Positions 18,469 through 27,955 of a DNA stretch of 64,000 bases are shown piece after piece. Source of the DNA: Paraburkholderia agricolaris (lineage in GTDB: Bacteria; Pseudomonadota; Gammaproteobacteria; Burkholderiales; Burkholderiaceae); the NCBI RefSeq assembly GCF_009455635.1, contig NZ_QPER01000001.1:3472001-3536000 (forward strand), read 5' to 3'. Position 1 is the stretch's first letter; every line of letters begins with the position of its first letter. The position numbers and the translations under genes were made by a program. Under the pieces are notes generated by a model. That model saw only the letters and a list, made by a program, of their open reading frames with translations, had not been told where the DNA came from and ran no database searches.

Positions 18469-18969
18469 TTATGACGCGCGCGGCAATGCGGCTTCGATAA
18501 ACACGGCGCACAGCGCTTCCATGCCCTTCGCGTCTTCAGCGTCGAAGCGCGCGACAACCGGGCTGTCGACATCCCATACGCCGATCAGCGTGCCGTCCGG
18601 CGCGACCAGCGGCACGACGATTTCCGATTGCGATGCCGAATCGCAGGCGATATGGCCGGGGAATTCATGCACGTCGCGCACCACTTGCGTCTGACGGGTT
18701 TGCGCCGCCGTGCCGCACACGCCCTTGCCGAGCGCGATGCGTACGCAAGCGGGCTTGCCCTGGAACGGCCCGACCACCAGTTCGCGGCCGTCATGGAAAT
18801 AAAAGCCGGCCCAGTTCAGATCGCTGAGGGAATGGAACACGAACGCGGAGAAATTCGCGGCGTTGGCGATCCAGTCGGTTTCGCCGGCGAGCAGCGCGCG
18901 CGCCTGGGCAACCAGTTCTTCGTATTGCGCGGCTTTGGGCAGATGCGAGGCGGAGGAGATTTCGAACAT
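18469..18969 (-). CDS. msrC: Free methionine-(R)-sulfoxide reductase, GAF domain
   Basis: The enzyme reduces free methionine-R-sulfoxide in the cytoplasm. The 166-residue protein is a single GAF domain with the three family cysteines in PACVRIALGKGVCG and GHIACDSASQSEIV, matching the E. coli enzyme's arrangement. NWAGFYFHDG and GVWDVDSP are also diagnostic. ATG 18969 (MFEISSASH) was chosen over the in-frame start at 19062 because the longer version adds a non-homologous leader. Confidence 0.92.
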   Translation of the reverse strand: MFEISSASHLPKAAQYEELVAQARALLAGETDWIANAANFSAFVFHSLSDLNWAGFYFHDGRELVVGPFQGKPACVRIALGKGVCGTAAQTRQTQVVRDVHEFPGHIACDSASQSEIVVPLVAPDGTLIGVWDVDSPVVARFDAEDAKGMEALCAVFIEAALPRAS

Positions 18970-19146
18970 GACGGCGTCCGTGATGAGAGCGGAAAGAGAA
19001 ACGGCAAGGCGTGCAGTGTAAAGCAAGCCGCCGTTTCCTTCACGGCGCGCCGTGCCCGGCATGCCGCCCTCTTTCCGTCCGCACTACGTGCGCGCTGATG
19101 GCGCTATCCGGACGTTAGCGCCGTAGACAACGTCAAACGTGAAGCC

Positions 19147-19569
19147 TTATTCGACGCCGATGATCACGCTCGACGCCTTGAAGATCGCCGTCGCTGCTTT
19201 GCCGCTTGCGAGGCCGAGACGATCGACGCTTTCATTGGTGATGATCGCGGCGATCTGCGCGCCGCCGGCGTTAATGGTCACTTCCGAATTCACGGCGCCT
19301 TTGGTGACAGCCGACACGGTACCGGCGATGCAGTTGCGGGCCGACACCTGGCTCTTCGTCACGTCGACCATTACGATCACCGACGATGCCTTAACGAGTG
19401 CGAACGCTTTCTTGCCGGCGGCAAGGCCGAGCGAGGTTGCGCTGCCGTGCGTGATGATCGCGACGATCTCGAGGCCGCCCTGGGTGCGCAGCGTGACCTC
19501 ATCGTTTACCGCGCCGTGTTTGACTTCGGCGACTTCGCCGGCGAATTGATTGCGTGCGCTGGTTTGCAT
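19147..19569 (-). CDS. Tandem molybdate-binding Mop-domain protein (molbindin type)
   Basis: The 140-residue protein consists of two TOBE/Mop repeats (residues ~1-70 and ~72-140). Each begins SARNQFAG or SARNCIAG, contains GAVN(D/S)EVT, and ends KASSVI(V/I). Such proteins form cytoplasmic oligomers that bind molybdate and buffer its level for cofactor synthesis. A good AGGAG ribosome site precedes the ATG. It stands alone, with no transporter genes beside it. Confidence 0.9.
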   Translation of the reverse strand: MQTSARNQFAGEVAEVKHGAVNDEVTLRTQGGLEIVAIITHGSATSLGLAAGKKAFALVKASSVIVMVDVTKSQVSARNCIAGTVSAVTKGAVNSEVTINAGGAQIAAIITNESVDRLGLASGKAATAIFKASSVIIGVE

Positions 19570-19838
19570 ATTGTTCTCCTGGTTGAGGTGCCTCGGGAAA
19601 AGACGCTCCGAGGCAAAATGGATCGAATGTAACGAAACGCTCTGCCTGAATGACGGCTAGTGCTTGATATGCGGTATTACACAGCCGTGATGGACGATTC
19701 TGACGATTCGAACCTCAATGAAACCACATAACCGTTGTGTAAATACACTCACAACGCTGCAACGGCGCCGGCATTCACCGCCCGGCCCGGCGTGCGACAC
19801 CGTATCATCGTGCCCTCGGACCCATATCGTCGAACCCT

Positions 19839-21497
19839 ATGCCCGTCGTCGTCCTGCCCCGCTTTGCCGCACGCTTTGCACAACGCTTTAGCGAACGCCT
19901 CGCCACCCGGTTCCGGTTGCCGCAGCCCCGCCGCGCCGCCACGTTATGCGTTGCTCTTGCAGCCGCCGCCAGCTTCGCCGCCTGCAGCAATCCGTCGCCA
20001 ACGCGCGACGCCCACGCGAACGTCGACACGATCACGCTGTTCCCGATCGCCAACTACGACCAGAACGTCGACCACTGGCTGGAGCCGGACAGCCCCGGCT
20101 ACGACCGGCCGTTCCTGAGCCCCGCGGATCAGCAGGCGCACTTCAGTGCGCTCTACGCGCGCTATTTCGGCACCGGCACGAGCGCAGCGTCGCCGTGGAA
20201 TTCCGCCTATGTGGCGATGCGCGTCTACCGTCAGCAAGGCGCGGATATTGTCGCGCTGCAGCAGCGCCGCATCGGCAAGTTCGACAACACTGGCAAAAGC
20301 GGCGCGGCGCTCGGCTACGGCGAGAATTTCCGGCCGCATGACAAGGCGTGGATCGACGCCATCGCGCAAAACATGGCCGTCGACCAGTTCACCCAGCAGG
20401 CCGCTTACACGCCCGAACGCCGCGCGATCGCCACCGGCAACCTGCTGGTGCGCGAACTGCCGACCATGGACCCGTCGTTCTACGACCGCCACCTGGCCGG
20501 CGAAGGCTATCCGTTCGACAACCTGCAGATCTCGGCAGTACGCCCCGGCACGCCGCTGTACGTGCTGGGCACCAGCGCAGATGGCGCGTGGCGCTACGTG
20601 CAGACGCCCGACGTGCAAGGCTGGGTGCGCAGCGACGGCGTCGCCCTGACCGACGATCGCTTCGTCGATACATGGCGCGCCGCCACCGCTAAGTCGCTGG
20701 GGGCGGTCACGGTCGCCTCGGCAGCGGTGCGCGACAGCCGCGGCGTGTTCCGCTTCGACGCACCCGCCGGCACGCTGCTGCCGCTCGTGTCGGATAGCAC
20801 CGCACGACCGGCAACCCAGGCAAGTGAAACGGCCGACGCAGCCGCCGACGCTACCGCCTCCGTCAAACTCCTGGTTCCGGTCCGCGATGCGGACGGTCAG
20901 GCGATCATTCGCACCGCTCAACTGAGCGACGCGCAGATCGCCCCCATGCCGCTCGCCGCCACTCCGCGACATCTGGCGATGCTGATGAAAACGCTGATCG
21001 GGCGACCGTACGGCTGGGGCAATAGCGGCTTCTACAACGACTGTTCGTCGGAACTGCAAAGTATCTTCGCGACGTTCGGGGTGTGGCTGCCGCGTCATTC
21101 GTCAACCCAAATGAGCGCGGGACGCATGATCGATCTGTCCGCGTCGACGCCGGCGCAACGGCTCGATTACCTCGCCCAGCATGGCGAACCGTTGCGCACG
21201 CTGATCTACATCGGCGGCCATGTGATGCTGTATATCGGCAATACGACCCGCAACGGCATCGCGGTGCCGGTGGTCTACCAGGACGTATGGGGCTTGCGTC
21301 CGGCCGACAACAGCCGGCGCGCGGTGATCGGCGGCTCGGTGATCCTGCCGCTGCTCGAACACATCCCGGAAGACGCGACGTTGCAGTCGCTCGCGGCAAC
21401 CCCGACGTTCCAGATTACGATTCTCGGCGCGCCCGGCGGTGCAACGTCGACACCATCGGCACCAGCAACTCCGGACGACGACAACCCGGCCGGTTGA
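19839..21497 (+). CDS. SH3-domain NlpC/P60 family lipoprotein, probable peptidoglycan hydrolase
   Basis: The 552-residue envelope protein has a long basic N-terminus, a hydrophobic stretch and a lipobox ending SFAAC (cysteine 49). An N-terminal domain (~60-230) is followed by an SH3b region (~230-290; GTPLYVLGTSADGAWRYVQTPDVQGWVRSDGV read in parts). The NlpC/P60 peptidase domain (~370-520) has its catalytic cysteine at residue 402 in FYNDCSSELQ and histidine at 461 in IGGHVMLY. The expected action is cleavage of peptide stems in the cell wall. The region 19570-19838 before it holds only the divergent promoter area. Confidence 0.87.
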   Translation: MPVVVLPRFAARFAQRFSERLATRFRLPQPRRAATLCVALAAAASFAACSNPSPTRDAHANVDTITLFPIANYDQNVDHWLEPDSPGYDRPFLSPADQQAHFSALYARYFGTGTSAASPWNSAYVAMRVYRQQGADIVALQQRRIGKFDNTGKSGAALGYGENFRPHDKAWIDAIAQNMAVDQFTQQAAYTPERRAIATGNLLVRELPTMDPSFYDRHLAGEGYPFDNLQISAVRPGTPLYVLGTSADGAWRYVQTPDVQGWVRSDGVALTDDRFVDTWRAATAKSLGAVTVASAAVRDSRGVFRFDAPAGTLLPLVSDSTARPATQASETADAAADATASVKLLVPVRDADGQAIIRTAQLSDAQIAPMPLAATPRHLAMLMKTLIGRPYGWGNSGFYNDCSSELQSIFATFGVWLPRHSSTQMSAGRMIDLSASTPAQRLDYLAQHGEPLRTLIYIGGHVMLYIGNTTRNGIAVPVVYQDVWGLRPADNSRRAVIGGSVILPLLEHIPEDATLQSLAATPTFQITILGAPGGATSTPSAPATPDDDNPAG

Positions 21498-21735
21498 AAT
21501 AACACCGGAAAAGGACGGCGCGGCCGATTGAACCTGCATGGCACTCACGCGCCGCATGGCGACGCGCATAGCCGCATCGCACCATGCCCCGCCCCGCGCC
21601 GCCGCACGGGCGTGCTTAAAAATATTTTTTCCGGGGTGTCGATTCAAAGGCCATGCACTCGTCGTAACGTTGAAGGCCTCGCTCACGCAGCCTGTCTTTC
21701 AACTCACGAACCTGTTACTTCAAGGAGTCGCCGTC

Positions 21736-22218
21736 ATGTCCAGTGCCGCTGTCAAACCGATCCCGGACGGGATGCATTCGCTGACCCCGTATCTGATTTG
21801 CGCCAACGCCGCAGACGCCATCAAGTTCTACGCCAAGGCTTTCAACGCCGTCGAGCAATTCTCGATGCCCGGACCGGGCGGCAAAGTGATGCACGCCTGC
21901 CTGAAGATCGGCGACTCCATGCTGATGCTGACCGACGAATGGCCCGACCACAACGCGCTCGGCCCGAACTCGCTGAAAGGCACGCCGGTCACGATTCATC
22001 ACTACGTCGAAGATGTCGACGCCAGTTTCAAGCAGGCTGTCGACGCCGGCGCGACCGTCGTCATGCCGGTAGCCGACATGTTCTGGGGCGACCGCTACGG
22101 TCAGTTGAAGGACCCGTTCGGCCACAGCTGGTCGCTCGCCACGCACAAGCGCGATCTGAGCCCGGAAGAGATTCAGAAGAATATGCAGGCGATGGGATCG
22201 GAATGCGGCCCGCAATAA
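21736..22218 (+). CDS. VOC-superfamily (glyoxalase/PhnB-like) protein
   Basis: The 160-residue protein shows paired beta-alpha-beta modules of the VOC fold: SLTPYLICANAADAIKFYAKAF near residue 15 and a second module around VEDVDASFKQAVDAGATVVMPVADMFWGDR. The end DPFGHSWSLATH is diagnostic of the PhnB-like branch. The specific substrate is unknown. ATG 21736 follows an AAGGAG ribosome site 9 bp upstream; longer in-frame starts lack one. Confidence 0.87.
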   Translation: MSSAAVKPIPDGMHSLTPYLICANAADAIKFYAKAFNAVEQFSMPGPGGKVMHACLKIGDSMLMLTDEWPDHNALGPNSLKGTPVTIHHYVEDVDASFKQAVDAGATVVMPVADMFWGDRYGQLKDPFGHSWSLATHKRDLSPEEIQKNMQAMGSECGPQ

Positions 22219-22328
22219 GCCGGGTCCCGTCCACCAGCGACATTGCGCTGGTCGCACAGGCGTGTCGGGGCGGCCAGCGCAATCTTTGATAGGATCGGTC
22301 TCGACCTCCAAACGGCGAGACATGAACG

Positions 22329-23537
22329 GTGCGCGTCAACCATCAGGCTTTCTTCTGCTCGCTGTTTGTCGCGCGTCTCGCCGATCAGGTGCTGCTGTTT
22401 CTCGTCCCGCTCGTCGTGTTTCAGACGACGCACCAGGTATCGTGGTCAGGTCTCGCGTTCTTTATCGAAACGCTGCCACGCTACCTGGTCTTTCCCTTCT
22501 TCGGCGCGTTATGCGACCGCATCTCGCCTCTGCGGCTGATGCGGATCAGTCAGACCGTGCGGGCCTTCGTGTGTTTTGGCGGCGTGCTGGCCTACGTGCT
22601 GTTTGGCGGCATCGGCTGGCTGATCGCGTTGTCCGCGTTGTGCGGCGTGCTCACGAGCCAGGGGCTGGTCGCACGCGAAGTGATGTTGCCGCAAATTTTC
22701 AGCACGCAGCAATTCCAGCGCGTGCTTGCCTACTCGCAATTGGCCGACCAGTTGGGTTTTGTGCTCGGCCCGATGCTGGCCGCGCTGCTGCTTGGCTTGT
22801 GGCGCTGGGAATGGGTGGTTGGCGCAACCGGCGTGCTGTTTCTGCTGGCCGACGCGGCGCTGCTGCTGTGGGCGCGCGCCAGCGGTTTCCGCGCAGGCGT
22901 TCCGCCGCCCGCTGAACCGGGTCATTGGACGATGCCACTGCGCATCGCGTTGCGCCATGTACTGCTGCGCCCCGGCCTGAAGAAAGTCGTGCTGCTCGCC
23001 GCCGCCGAGAATCTGGTGATCGGCGTGACCCTCGCGACCTCCGCCGCGATGGTGACCGGCATCCACGCACAATCGAACCGGTACTATGCGGGCCTGCAAA
23101 CGGCCGGCGCCGTGGCCACCGTGCTGATTCTGTTGACGATCGCGCGTAACGCCTGGCCGGCGCGAACACTCGGCCTGATCGCCTTCATTTCAATCTGTGC
23201 CGGCGGGGTGATCGCGGGCGCCAGTGCGGCGCCTTGGGGGTATGCAGTCGGCTTTCTGTTGATCGTCGGCTTCGACAAGATGTTCAATGTCTACATCCGC
23301 AGTGCGCGGCAGAAAATCATTCCACCCGAGGACTACGGCAAGACGACTGGCGTGGTGATCCTGTTGAACAACATGACACAACCGCTCGCCGGTTTGCTGG
23401 TCGGCGTATTTTCGGCACGGGCACAAACGGGCCTGCTGATCGTGGCGCTCTCGGTAGCGATGGGCTGCATCGGCGCGACGGTGTCGATCGGCTCCGCGCT
23501 GTCGCGACGCAGGCGCGCGCTGGCGCTTGGGGAATAA
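22329..23537 (+). CDS. Major facilitator superfamily transporter
   Basis: The 402-residue inner-membrane protein has about twelve hydrophobic segments. The conserved first-loop motif appears as GALCDRISPLRLM near residue 60. The closest general resemblance is to the multidrug/enterobactin-exporter-like (MFS_3-type) branch. The start is GTG at 22329. It stands alone 110 bp after the VOC gene. Substrate is unknown. Confidence 0.85.
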   Translation: MRVNHQAFFCSLFVARLADQVLLFLVPLVVFQTTHQVSWSGLAFFIETLPRYLVFPFFGALCDRISPLRLMRISQTVRAFVCFGGVLAYVLFGGIGWLIALSALCGVLTSQGLVAREVMLPQIFSTQQFQRVLAYSQLADQLGFVLGPMLAALLLGLWRWEWVVGATGVLFLLADAALLLWARASGFRAGVPPPAEPGHWTMPLRIALRHVLLRPGLKKVVLLAAAENLVIGVTLATSAAMVTGIHAQSNRYYAGLQTAGAVATVLILLTIARNAWPARTLGLIAFISICAGGVIAGASAAPWGYAVGFLLIVGFDKMFNVYIRSARQKIIPPEDYGKTTGVVILLNNMTQPLAGLLVGVFSARAQTGLLIVALSVAMGCIGATVSIGSALSRRRRALALGE

Positions 23538-23725
23538 CGCAGCGCACTCCGCGCCCGAAGGCCGTCACTAATCCTGCGTCTTCGCAGCACCCCTATCGGC
23601 CGGAGATTTAATCGGCGCGAGTTTCAAACGAGTCAATTCGCATTGGACAATCACTCGCCCCGCATAACCAAGCACAATTCATGCATCAATAAAAATAAAA
23701 AATATTCAAATTTATTAGAAAAAAC

Positions 23726-23740
23726 TACCTGAATTAGGTA
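23726..23740. promoter_or_regulatory. Palindrome in the Csu-type fimbrial operon's upstream region
   Basis: TACCT (23726-23730) and AGGTA (23736-23740) flank GAATT. It lies in an AT-rich 480-bp gap (23538-24019), about 280 bp before the fimbrial subunit gene and 175 bp before a candidate promoter. LuxR/NarL-type response regulators bind similar short inverted repeats. A second repeat, AAGGCC/GGCCTT, lies at 23803-23821. The gap holds no gene. Confidence 0.35.
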
Positions 23741-23901
23741 TTTCCCCGAATCCATGCGCAGAAACATTTTCCCAATTCGCTCACTTACCCGCCTCACCCA
23801 ACAAGGCCTATACGCGGCCTTCCAAATTAATCATCCAATGCAATAATTTGTATTACCGATAAAGTCTGGTGTAGACTAAATTTCATCAAATACGACAATC
23901 C

Positions 23902-23930
23902 TTGCATAAGGTAATACAGCGCTCTGTAAT
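23902..23930 (+). promoter_or_regulatory. Candidate promoter of the fimbrial operon
   Basis: TTGCAT (23902-23907) and TGTAAT (23925-23930) are spaced 17 bp apart, leaving a leader of about 80 nt before the subunit gene. The match to consensus is moderate. Confidence 0.4.
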
Positions 23931-24019
23931 GTCCATTGAATTGATCCACTATCCGGCCGGTGCGCTTTCAAACTGCCCATGCAATTGAAAATCAGCGTCC
24001 CGCTGGCTTGCGAGGTCTC

Positions 24020-24547
24020 ATGATGAAACAAAAACTGCTGTCGTCCAGCCTCATCGTTGCCTTGATATTCGGCTTGCCTCTACAGCTTGCACGCGCCGCC
24101 ACCTATTCGAACGGCACCGCTGTCACCACTTTTAATGTCACGCTGACTTTGAACGCCAACTGCTCGATCAGCGCCAATCCGTTGAACTTCGGCAGCAACG
24201 GTGTGCTCGGCACTGCGATCAACCAGCAAACCACGGTCGCTGTAACCTGCACCAACACCACGCCTTACAACGTCGGGCTCGACGCCGGCACCGTCACCGG
24301 CTCCACCGTGACGAGCCGCTTAATGGCCGGCACGGCCACCGGCAATACCGCCACCACAGTCGGCTTCCAGCTGTATCAGGATGCCGGCCACACGACCCTA
24401 TGGGGCAACACGCAGGGCACCAACACAGCCAGCGGCACCGGTACCGGCTCGGCGCAATCGATTGTCGTGTACGGCCAGGTGCCGGCGCAGACCACCCCAA
24501 AACCTGACACCTATCAGACCACCATTACCGCGACGGTCTACTTTTGA
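24020..24547 (+). CDS. Spore-coat-U-domain fimbrial major subunit (CsuA/B type)
   Basis: This is a secreted pilin of the archaic chaperone-usher class. The 175-residue precursor has a signal peptide ending near LARAA. A single SCPU domain follows: FNVTLTLNANCSISANPLNFG, VTCTNTTPYNVGLDAG, GFQLYQDAGHTTLWGN, and the C-terminal donor-like strand TITATVYF. The two cysteines are placed as in other SCPU pilins. ATG 24020 was chosen because the signal peptide begins there. The frame ends in a TTGA overlap with the chaperone gene. Confidence 0.9.
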   Translation: MMKQKLLSSSLIVALIFGLPLQLARAATYSNGTAVTTFNVTLTLNANCSISANPLNFGSNGVLGTAINQQTTVAVTCTNTTPYNVGLDAGTVTGSTVTSRLMAGTATGNTATTVGFQLYQDAGHTTLWGNTQGTNTASGTGTGSAQSIVVYGQVPAQTTPKPDTYQTTITATVYF

Positions 24548-25320
24548 GACGATCGGTAAGGACGTGCCTGGTGAGCCCATGCGTCGCAAGCGCCATGGGC
24601 GCGCCTCTACGGCTCCTGACAGCAGGTGCATTCGCGTGGTGTCTGACGGCGCCCCTTGCGCAAGCCGCGACGCTGCAAATTTCGCCGGTGATGGTCGATA
24701 TGTCCGCTGACGCCAACGCCACGGGTATCACGCTGAAGAACCCCGGTGAGAAACCGCTGTTCGGCCAGGTGCGCGTATTCCGCTGGGATCAGGCAAGCGG
24801 CGAAGACACGCTCACGCCCACTCAGGATCTGGTGGCAAGCCCACCGCTGATCCAAATCGCCGCGCATGCCGATCAACTGGTGCGGCTAGTGCGTACCCGT
24901 GCGCAGCCGTCGGCCGCCGAGCAGGGCTATCGCGTGCTGATCGACGAGTTACCCGAACCCGATGCCGCGCCCACCAGCGGCGTAACGATCCGCCTGCGCT
25001 ACTCGGTTCCGGTGTTCGTCGAACCGTCCGTCGATATCGGTCAACCGAAACTGTCCTGGCATCTGTCGCGTGACGCGCAAGGCTGGATGCTGCGGGTCGA
25101 CAACACAGGCAAAAAGCGCGCGCAGATCGCCGCCGTGCAATTGATCGACAACACAGGCAACGTCTACGTCATCAACAAAGGACTGCTTGGCTACGCGTTG
25201 GCCGGTCGCGAACGGCACTGGCCAGTCACCTTGCCGGACAACGCCGCTCAGAACGCTCCGCTGAAGGTGCACGCCGCGGTCAACTCGCTGCCGGCCGAAG
25301 CGACGGTGAACGTCGAGTAA
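24544..25320 (+). CDS. Periplasmic fimbrial chaperone (CsuC/PapD-like)
   Basis: The chaperone folds pilin subunits and delivers them to the usher. The 258-residue precursor has a signal peptide ending near PLAQAA, then two immunoglobulin-like domains: LQISPVMVDMSADANATGITLKN and the conserved YRVLIDELP segment in the first, and LSWHLSRDAQGWMLRVDNTGKKRAQI in the second. The start is TTG at 24544, overlapping the subunit stop by 4 bp, so translation is probably coupled. Confidence 0.9.
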   Translation: MRRSVRTCLVSPCVASAMGAPLRLLTAGAFAWCLTAPLAQAATLQISPVMVDMSADANATGITLKNPGEKPLFGQVRVFRWDQASGEDTLTPTQDLVASPPLIQIAAHADQLVRLVRTRAQPSAAEQGYRVLIDELPEPDAAPTSGVTIRLRYSVPVFVEPSVDIGQPKLSWHLSRDAQGWMLRVDNTGKKRAQIAAVQLIDNTGNVYVINKGLLGYALAGRERHWPVTLPDNAAQNAPLKVHAAVNSLPAEATVNVE

Positions 25321-25429
25321 GCCCGCGCGGACACAAGGGCCGACACGGATGCAGACCTTGGGCACGCGCGACTGGCCATGATCGTATCCGGGTCGATGGG
25401 AACGGACACGCTGCCCCGCCACGCAATCG

Positions 25430-27955
25430 ATGAGAATGACACGACGGCGAAAACGTCATGGATGGAGACTGCAGATCATTTTGCTTGCAGCAACGCTGAC
25501 CATGCTGAGCCCAACTCAGGCCGGTGCGCAGGTGCCGCGGCGGGTCGCCAGAACGGGCGTCGATGCGTCGGGCGTCGATACGTCGGGCGGCGCGGGCGTC
25601 AGTCCCGTCGTCAACATGGGCGCCGATCCGGGCACGGCTACAGGCTCGAACGCCACGTCGGCGTCCGGCCAGGCCACCACCGCCCAACCCGCGGCGACGA
25701 AGTCTGCGCGGGACGTCACCGCGGGCCGTGATCTGTATCTGGAAGTCATGCTCAACGGCCAGCGTACCGGGTTGATCGCGCACTTTCGCGAAGTCGGCGG
25801 CCGGCTCAGTGCAACGGGCAAAGACTTGAGCGAAATCGGCGTCGCCACCGACAAGCTCGGCGCCGCCGATACCGCCTCGCTCGAACTCGACCGGATCCCG
25901 GGTCTGCACTACGAGTACGACGCCGCGCGCCAGACCATCGACCTCAAGGTGCCCGACGCGATCCGCAAGCCGTACACGTTCGACACGCGCGAGTTGACGC
26001 AAACGCCTAACGCCGCCGCGTCGCGCGGCTTTCTGCTCAACTACGACGCGTTTGCACAAACCAACACCAATGCGCAGCTCGCACTGTGGAGCGAAGAACG
26101 CTACTTCGACCCGACCGGCGTGTTGAGCAGTACCGGCATTGCGTATCTGTACCGCGACCTCCATCGCTATGTGCGCTACGACACGTCGTGGAGCACCTCG
26201 AATCCCACTTCGCTCAGCACCACGCAGATCGGCGACACCATTTCATCATCGCTCGACTGGAGCCGTTCGATCCGTATCGGCGGTTTTCAGTGGCGCAGCA
26301 ACTTCGCGCTGCGGCCCGACCTCGTGACGTTTCCGGTGCCGGCATTGTCAGGCACCGCGGTCGTGCCCTCCGCCGTGGATCTGTATATCAACAACGTGCG
26401 GCAATACAGCGGCAACGTACCGAGCGGGCCGTTCATCGTCAACAACGTGCCCGGCATCACCGGTGCGGGCGAAGCCACCGTCATTACGCACGACGCGCTT
26501 GGCCGCACGATTTCGACTTCGCTGCCGCTCTACGTCGATACACGCATGCTGGCCGCGGGTCTGTCGAGCTATTCGTTCGAAGCCGGCTTCCTGCGCCGCG
26601 CCTATGGCATCGATTCGTTTTCCTACGACCCTCGCCCGGCGCTCAGCGCCACCGCGCGACGCGGCATGAGCGACACGCTGACACTCGAAGGCCATGCGGA
26701 AGCCACCGGCGGCCTCGTCAACGCGGGAGCCGGTGCGCTGGTACGGATGGGCATGGCCGGCGTGATCAACGGCTCATTGTCCGCGAGCGCCGGCAAGCTG
26801 AACGGTACCCAGGTCGGTCTCGGCTATCAGTTGATCGAACCGCACTTCTCGATCGATGCGCAGACGCTGCGCGCCTACGGCAACTACGGCGACCTGGCCG
26901 CGCGCGACGGCACGCCGGTGCCGACCGCCACCGACCGCGTGACGCTGGCGCTCCCTTTCTTCAGCCGCCAGACGGTATCGCTCAGCTACATCGGCTATCG
27001 CTTTCCTGGCATTCCCGCCTCGCGGATCGGCTCTCTGTCGTACACATTGAATTTCGGCAGTCTGGCCTCGCTCACGCTCAGCACGTACAAGGACTTCTTG
27101 CAGCACAACGCGCAAGGCGTGTTTCTGACCATGAGCTTCGGTCTCGGCAACAACACTGCGATCAACGCGAGTGTCGGCCGCCAGAACGGCCAGTCGACCT
27201 ACAACCTCAATGCGCAGCGGCCACCCGACTACGCCGGCGGCTGGGGTTGGGGTGTTCAGGCAGGCGGCTCGGGCGCGGTGCCGTACCGCCAGGCGCAGGT
27301 GCAGTATCTCGGCAACTACGGCGAAGTGACCGCGCTTGCGCAGGACATCGACCAGCACGCGAACGCCTCGCTCGACCTGACCGGCGCAATCGTGCTGATG
27401 GACCACAGCGTCCAGCCGGCTCGGCGGATCGACGACGGCTTCGCGCTGGTATCCACCGACGGTATCCCGGGTGTGCCGGTGCTGCATGAAAACCGCGTGA
27501 TCGGCGCGACCGACCGCAACGGCCATCTGCTGATACCGGACCTGAACGCGTACCAGCACAACCAGGTCGCGATCGACAGCATGAATTTGCCCGCCGACGC
27601 GCGCATCGCCACGACTTCGATGGATCTAGTGCCGGAATCGCGCGCAGGCGTGCTCGCGAACTTCCGCGTGTCGCGCTACAGCGCCGCCTCGCTGATTCTG
27701 CGGAGTGCCGACGGCAAGCTGCTGCCACCTGGTACGCACGTGCATCACGTCGAAAGTGGGGGCGATACAATCGTCGGCTACGACGGTCTGACCTTCGTCG
27801 AGAATCTGCAGCGCGACAACCATCTCGACGTCGACACCGGCGCCATGCGTTGCCGCGTCGAATTCACGTACCAGCGCCCGGCGGACGGCTCGTTGCCGAC
27901 GCTTGGCCCACTGACCTGCCGCGGCACCGCAGCGGGCACGGCGGCGGCGCAATGA
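25430..27955 (+). CDS. Outer-membrane fimbrial usher (CsuD-like)
   Basis: The 841-residue usher forms the outer-membrane pore and assembly platform. It has a signal peptide (LLAATLTMLSPTQAGA) and then an unusual linker rich in glycine, alanine, threonine and serine (residues ~35-95). Next come the N-terminal chaperone-binding domain (DLYLEVMLNGQRTGLIAHF), a long beta-barrel with plug (GDTISSSLDWSRS, LYINNVRQYSGNVPSGPF) and C-terminal domains ending near GPLTCRG. The stop overlaps the tip-subunit start (ATGA). Confidence 0.92.
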   Translation: MRMTRRRKRHGWRLQIILLAATLTMLSPTQAGAQVPRRVARTGVDASGVDTSGGAGVSPVVNMGADPGTATGSNATSASGQATTAQPAATKSARDVTAGRDLYLEVMLNGQRTGLIAHFREVGGRLSATGKDLSEIGVATDKLGAADTASLELDRIPGLHYEYDAARQTIDLKVPDAIRKPYTFDTRELTQTPNAAASRGFLLNYDAFAQTNTNAQLALWSEERYFDPTGVLSSTGIAYLYRDLHRYVRYDTSWSTSNPTSLSTTQIGDTISSSLDWSRSIRIGGFQWRSNFALRPDLVTFPVPALSGTAVVPSAVDLYINNVRQYSGNVPSGPFIVNNVPGITGAGEATVITHDALGRTISTSLPLYVDTRMLAAGLSSYSFEAGFLRRAYGIDSFSYDPRPALSATARRGMSDTLTLEGHAEATGGLVNAGAGALVRMGMAGVINGSLSASAGKLNGTQVGLGYQLIEPHFSIDAQTLRAYGNYGDLAARDGTPVPTATDRVTLALPFFSRQTVSLSYIGYRFPGIPASRIGSLSYTLNFGSLASLTLSTYKDFLQHNAQGVFLTMSFGLGNNTAINASVGRQNGQSTYNLNAQRPPDYAGGWGWGVQAGGSGAVPYRQAQVQYLGNYGEVTALAQDIDQHANASLDLTGAIVLMDHSVQPARRIDDGFALVSTDGIPGVPVLHENRVIGATDRNGHLLIPDLNAYQHNQVAIDSMNLPADARIATTSMDLVPESRAGVLANFRVSRYSAASLILRSADGKLLPPGTHVHHVESGGDTIVGYDGLTFVENLQRDNHLDVDTGAMRCRVEFTYQRPADGSLPTLGPLTCRGTAAGTAAAQ

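Noticed and set aside
19680..19700. A GGTTCGAATC stretch on the minus strand resembling a tRNA T-loop.
   Set aside because: The flanking bases do not form a clean T stem, and no acceptor stem, D arm or anticodon arm could be built around it.
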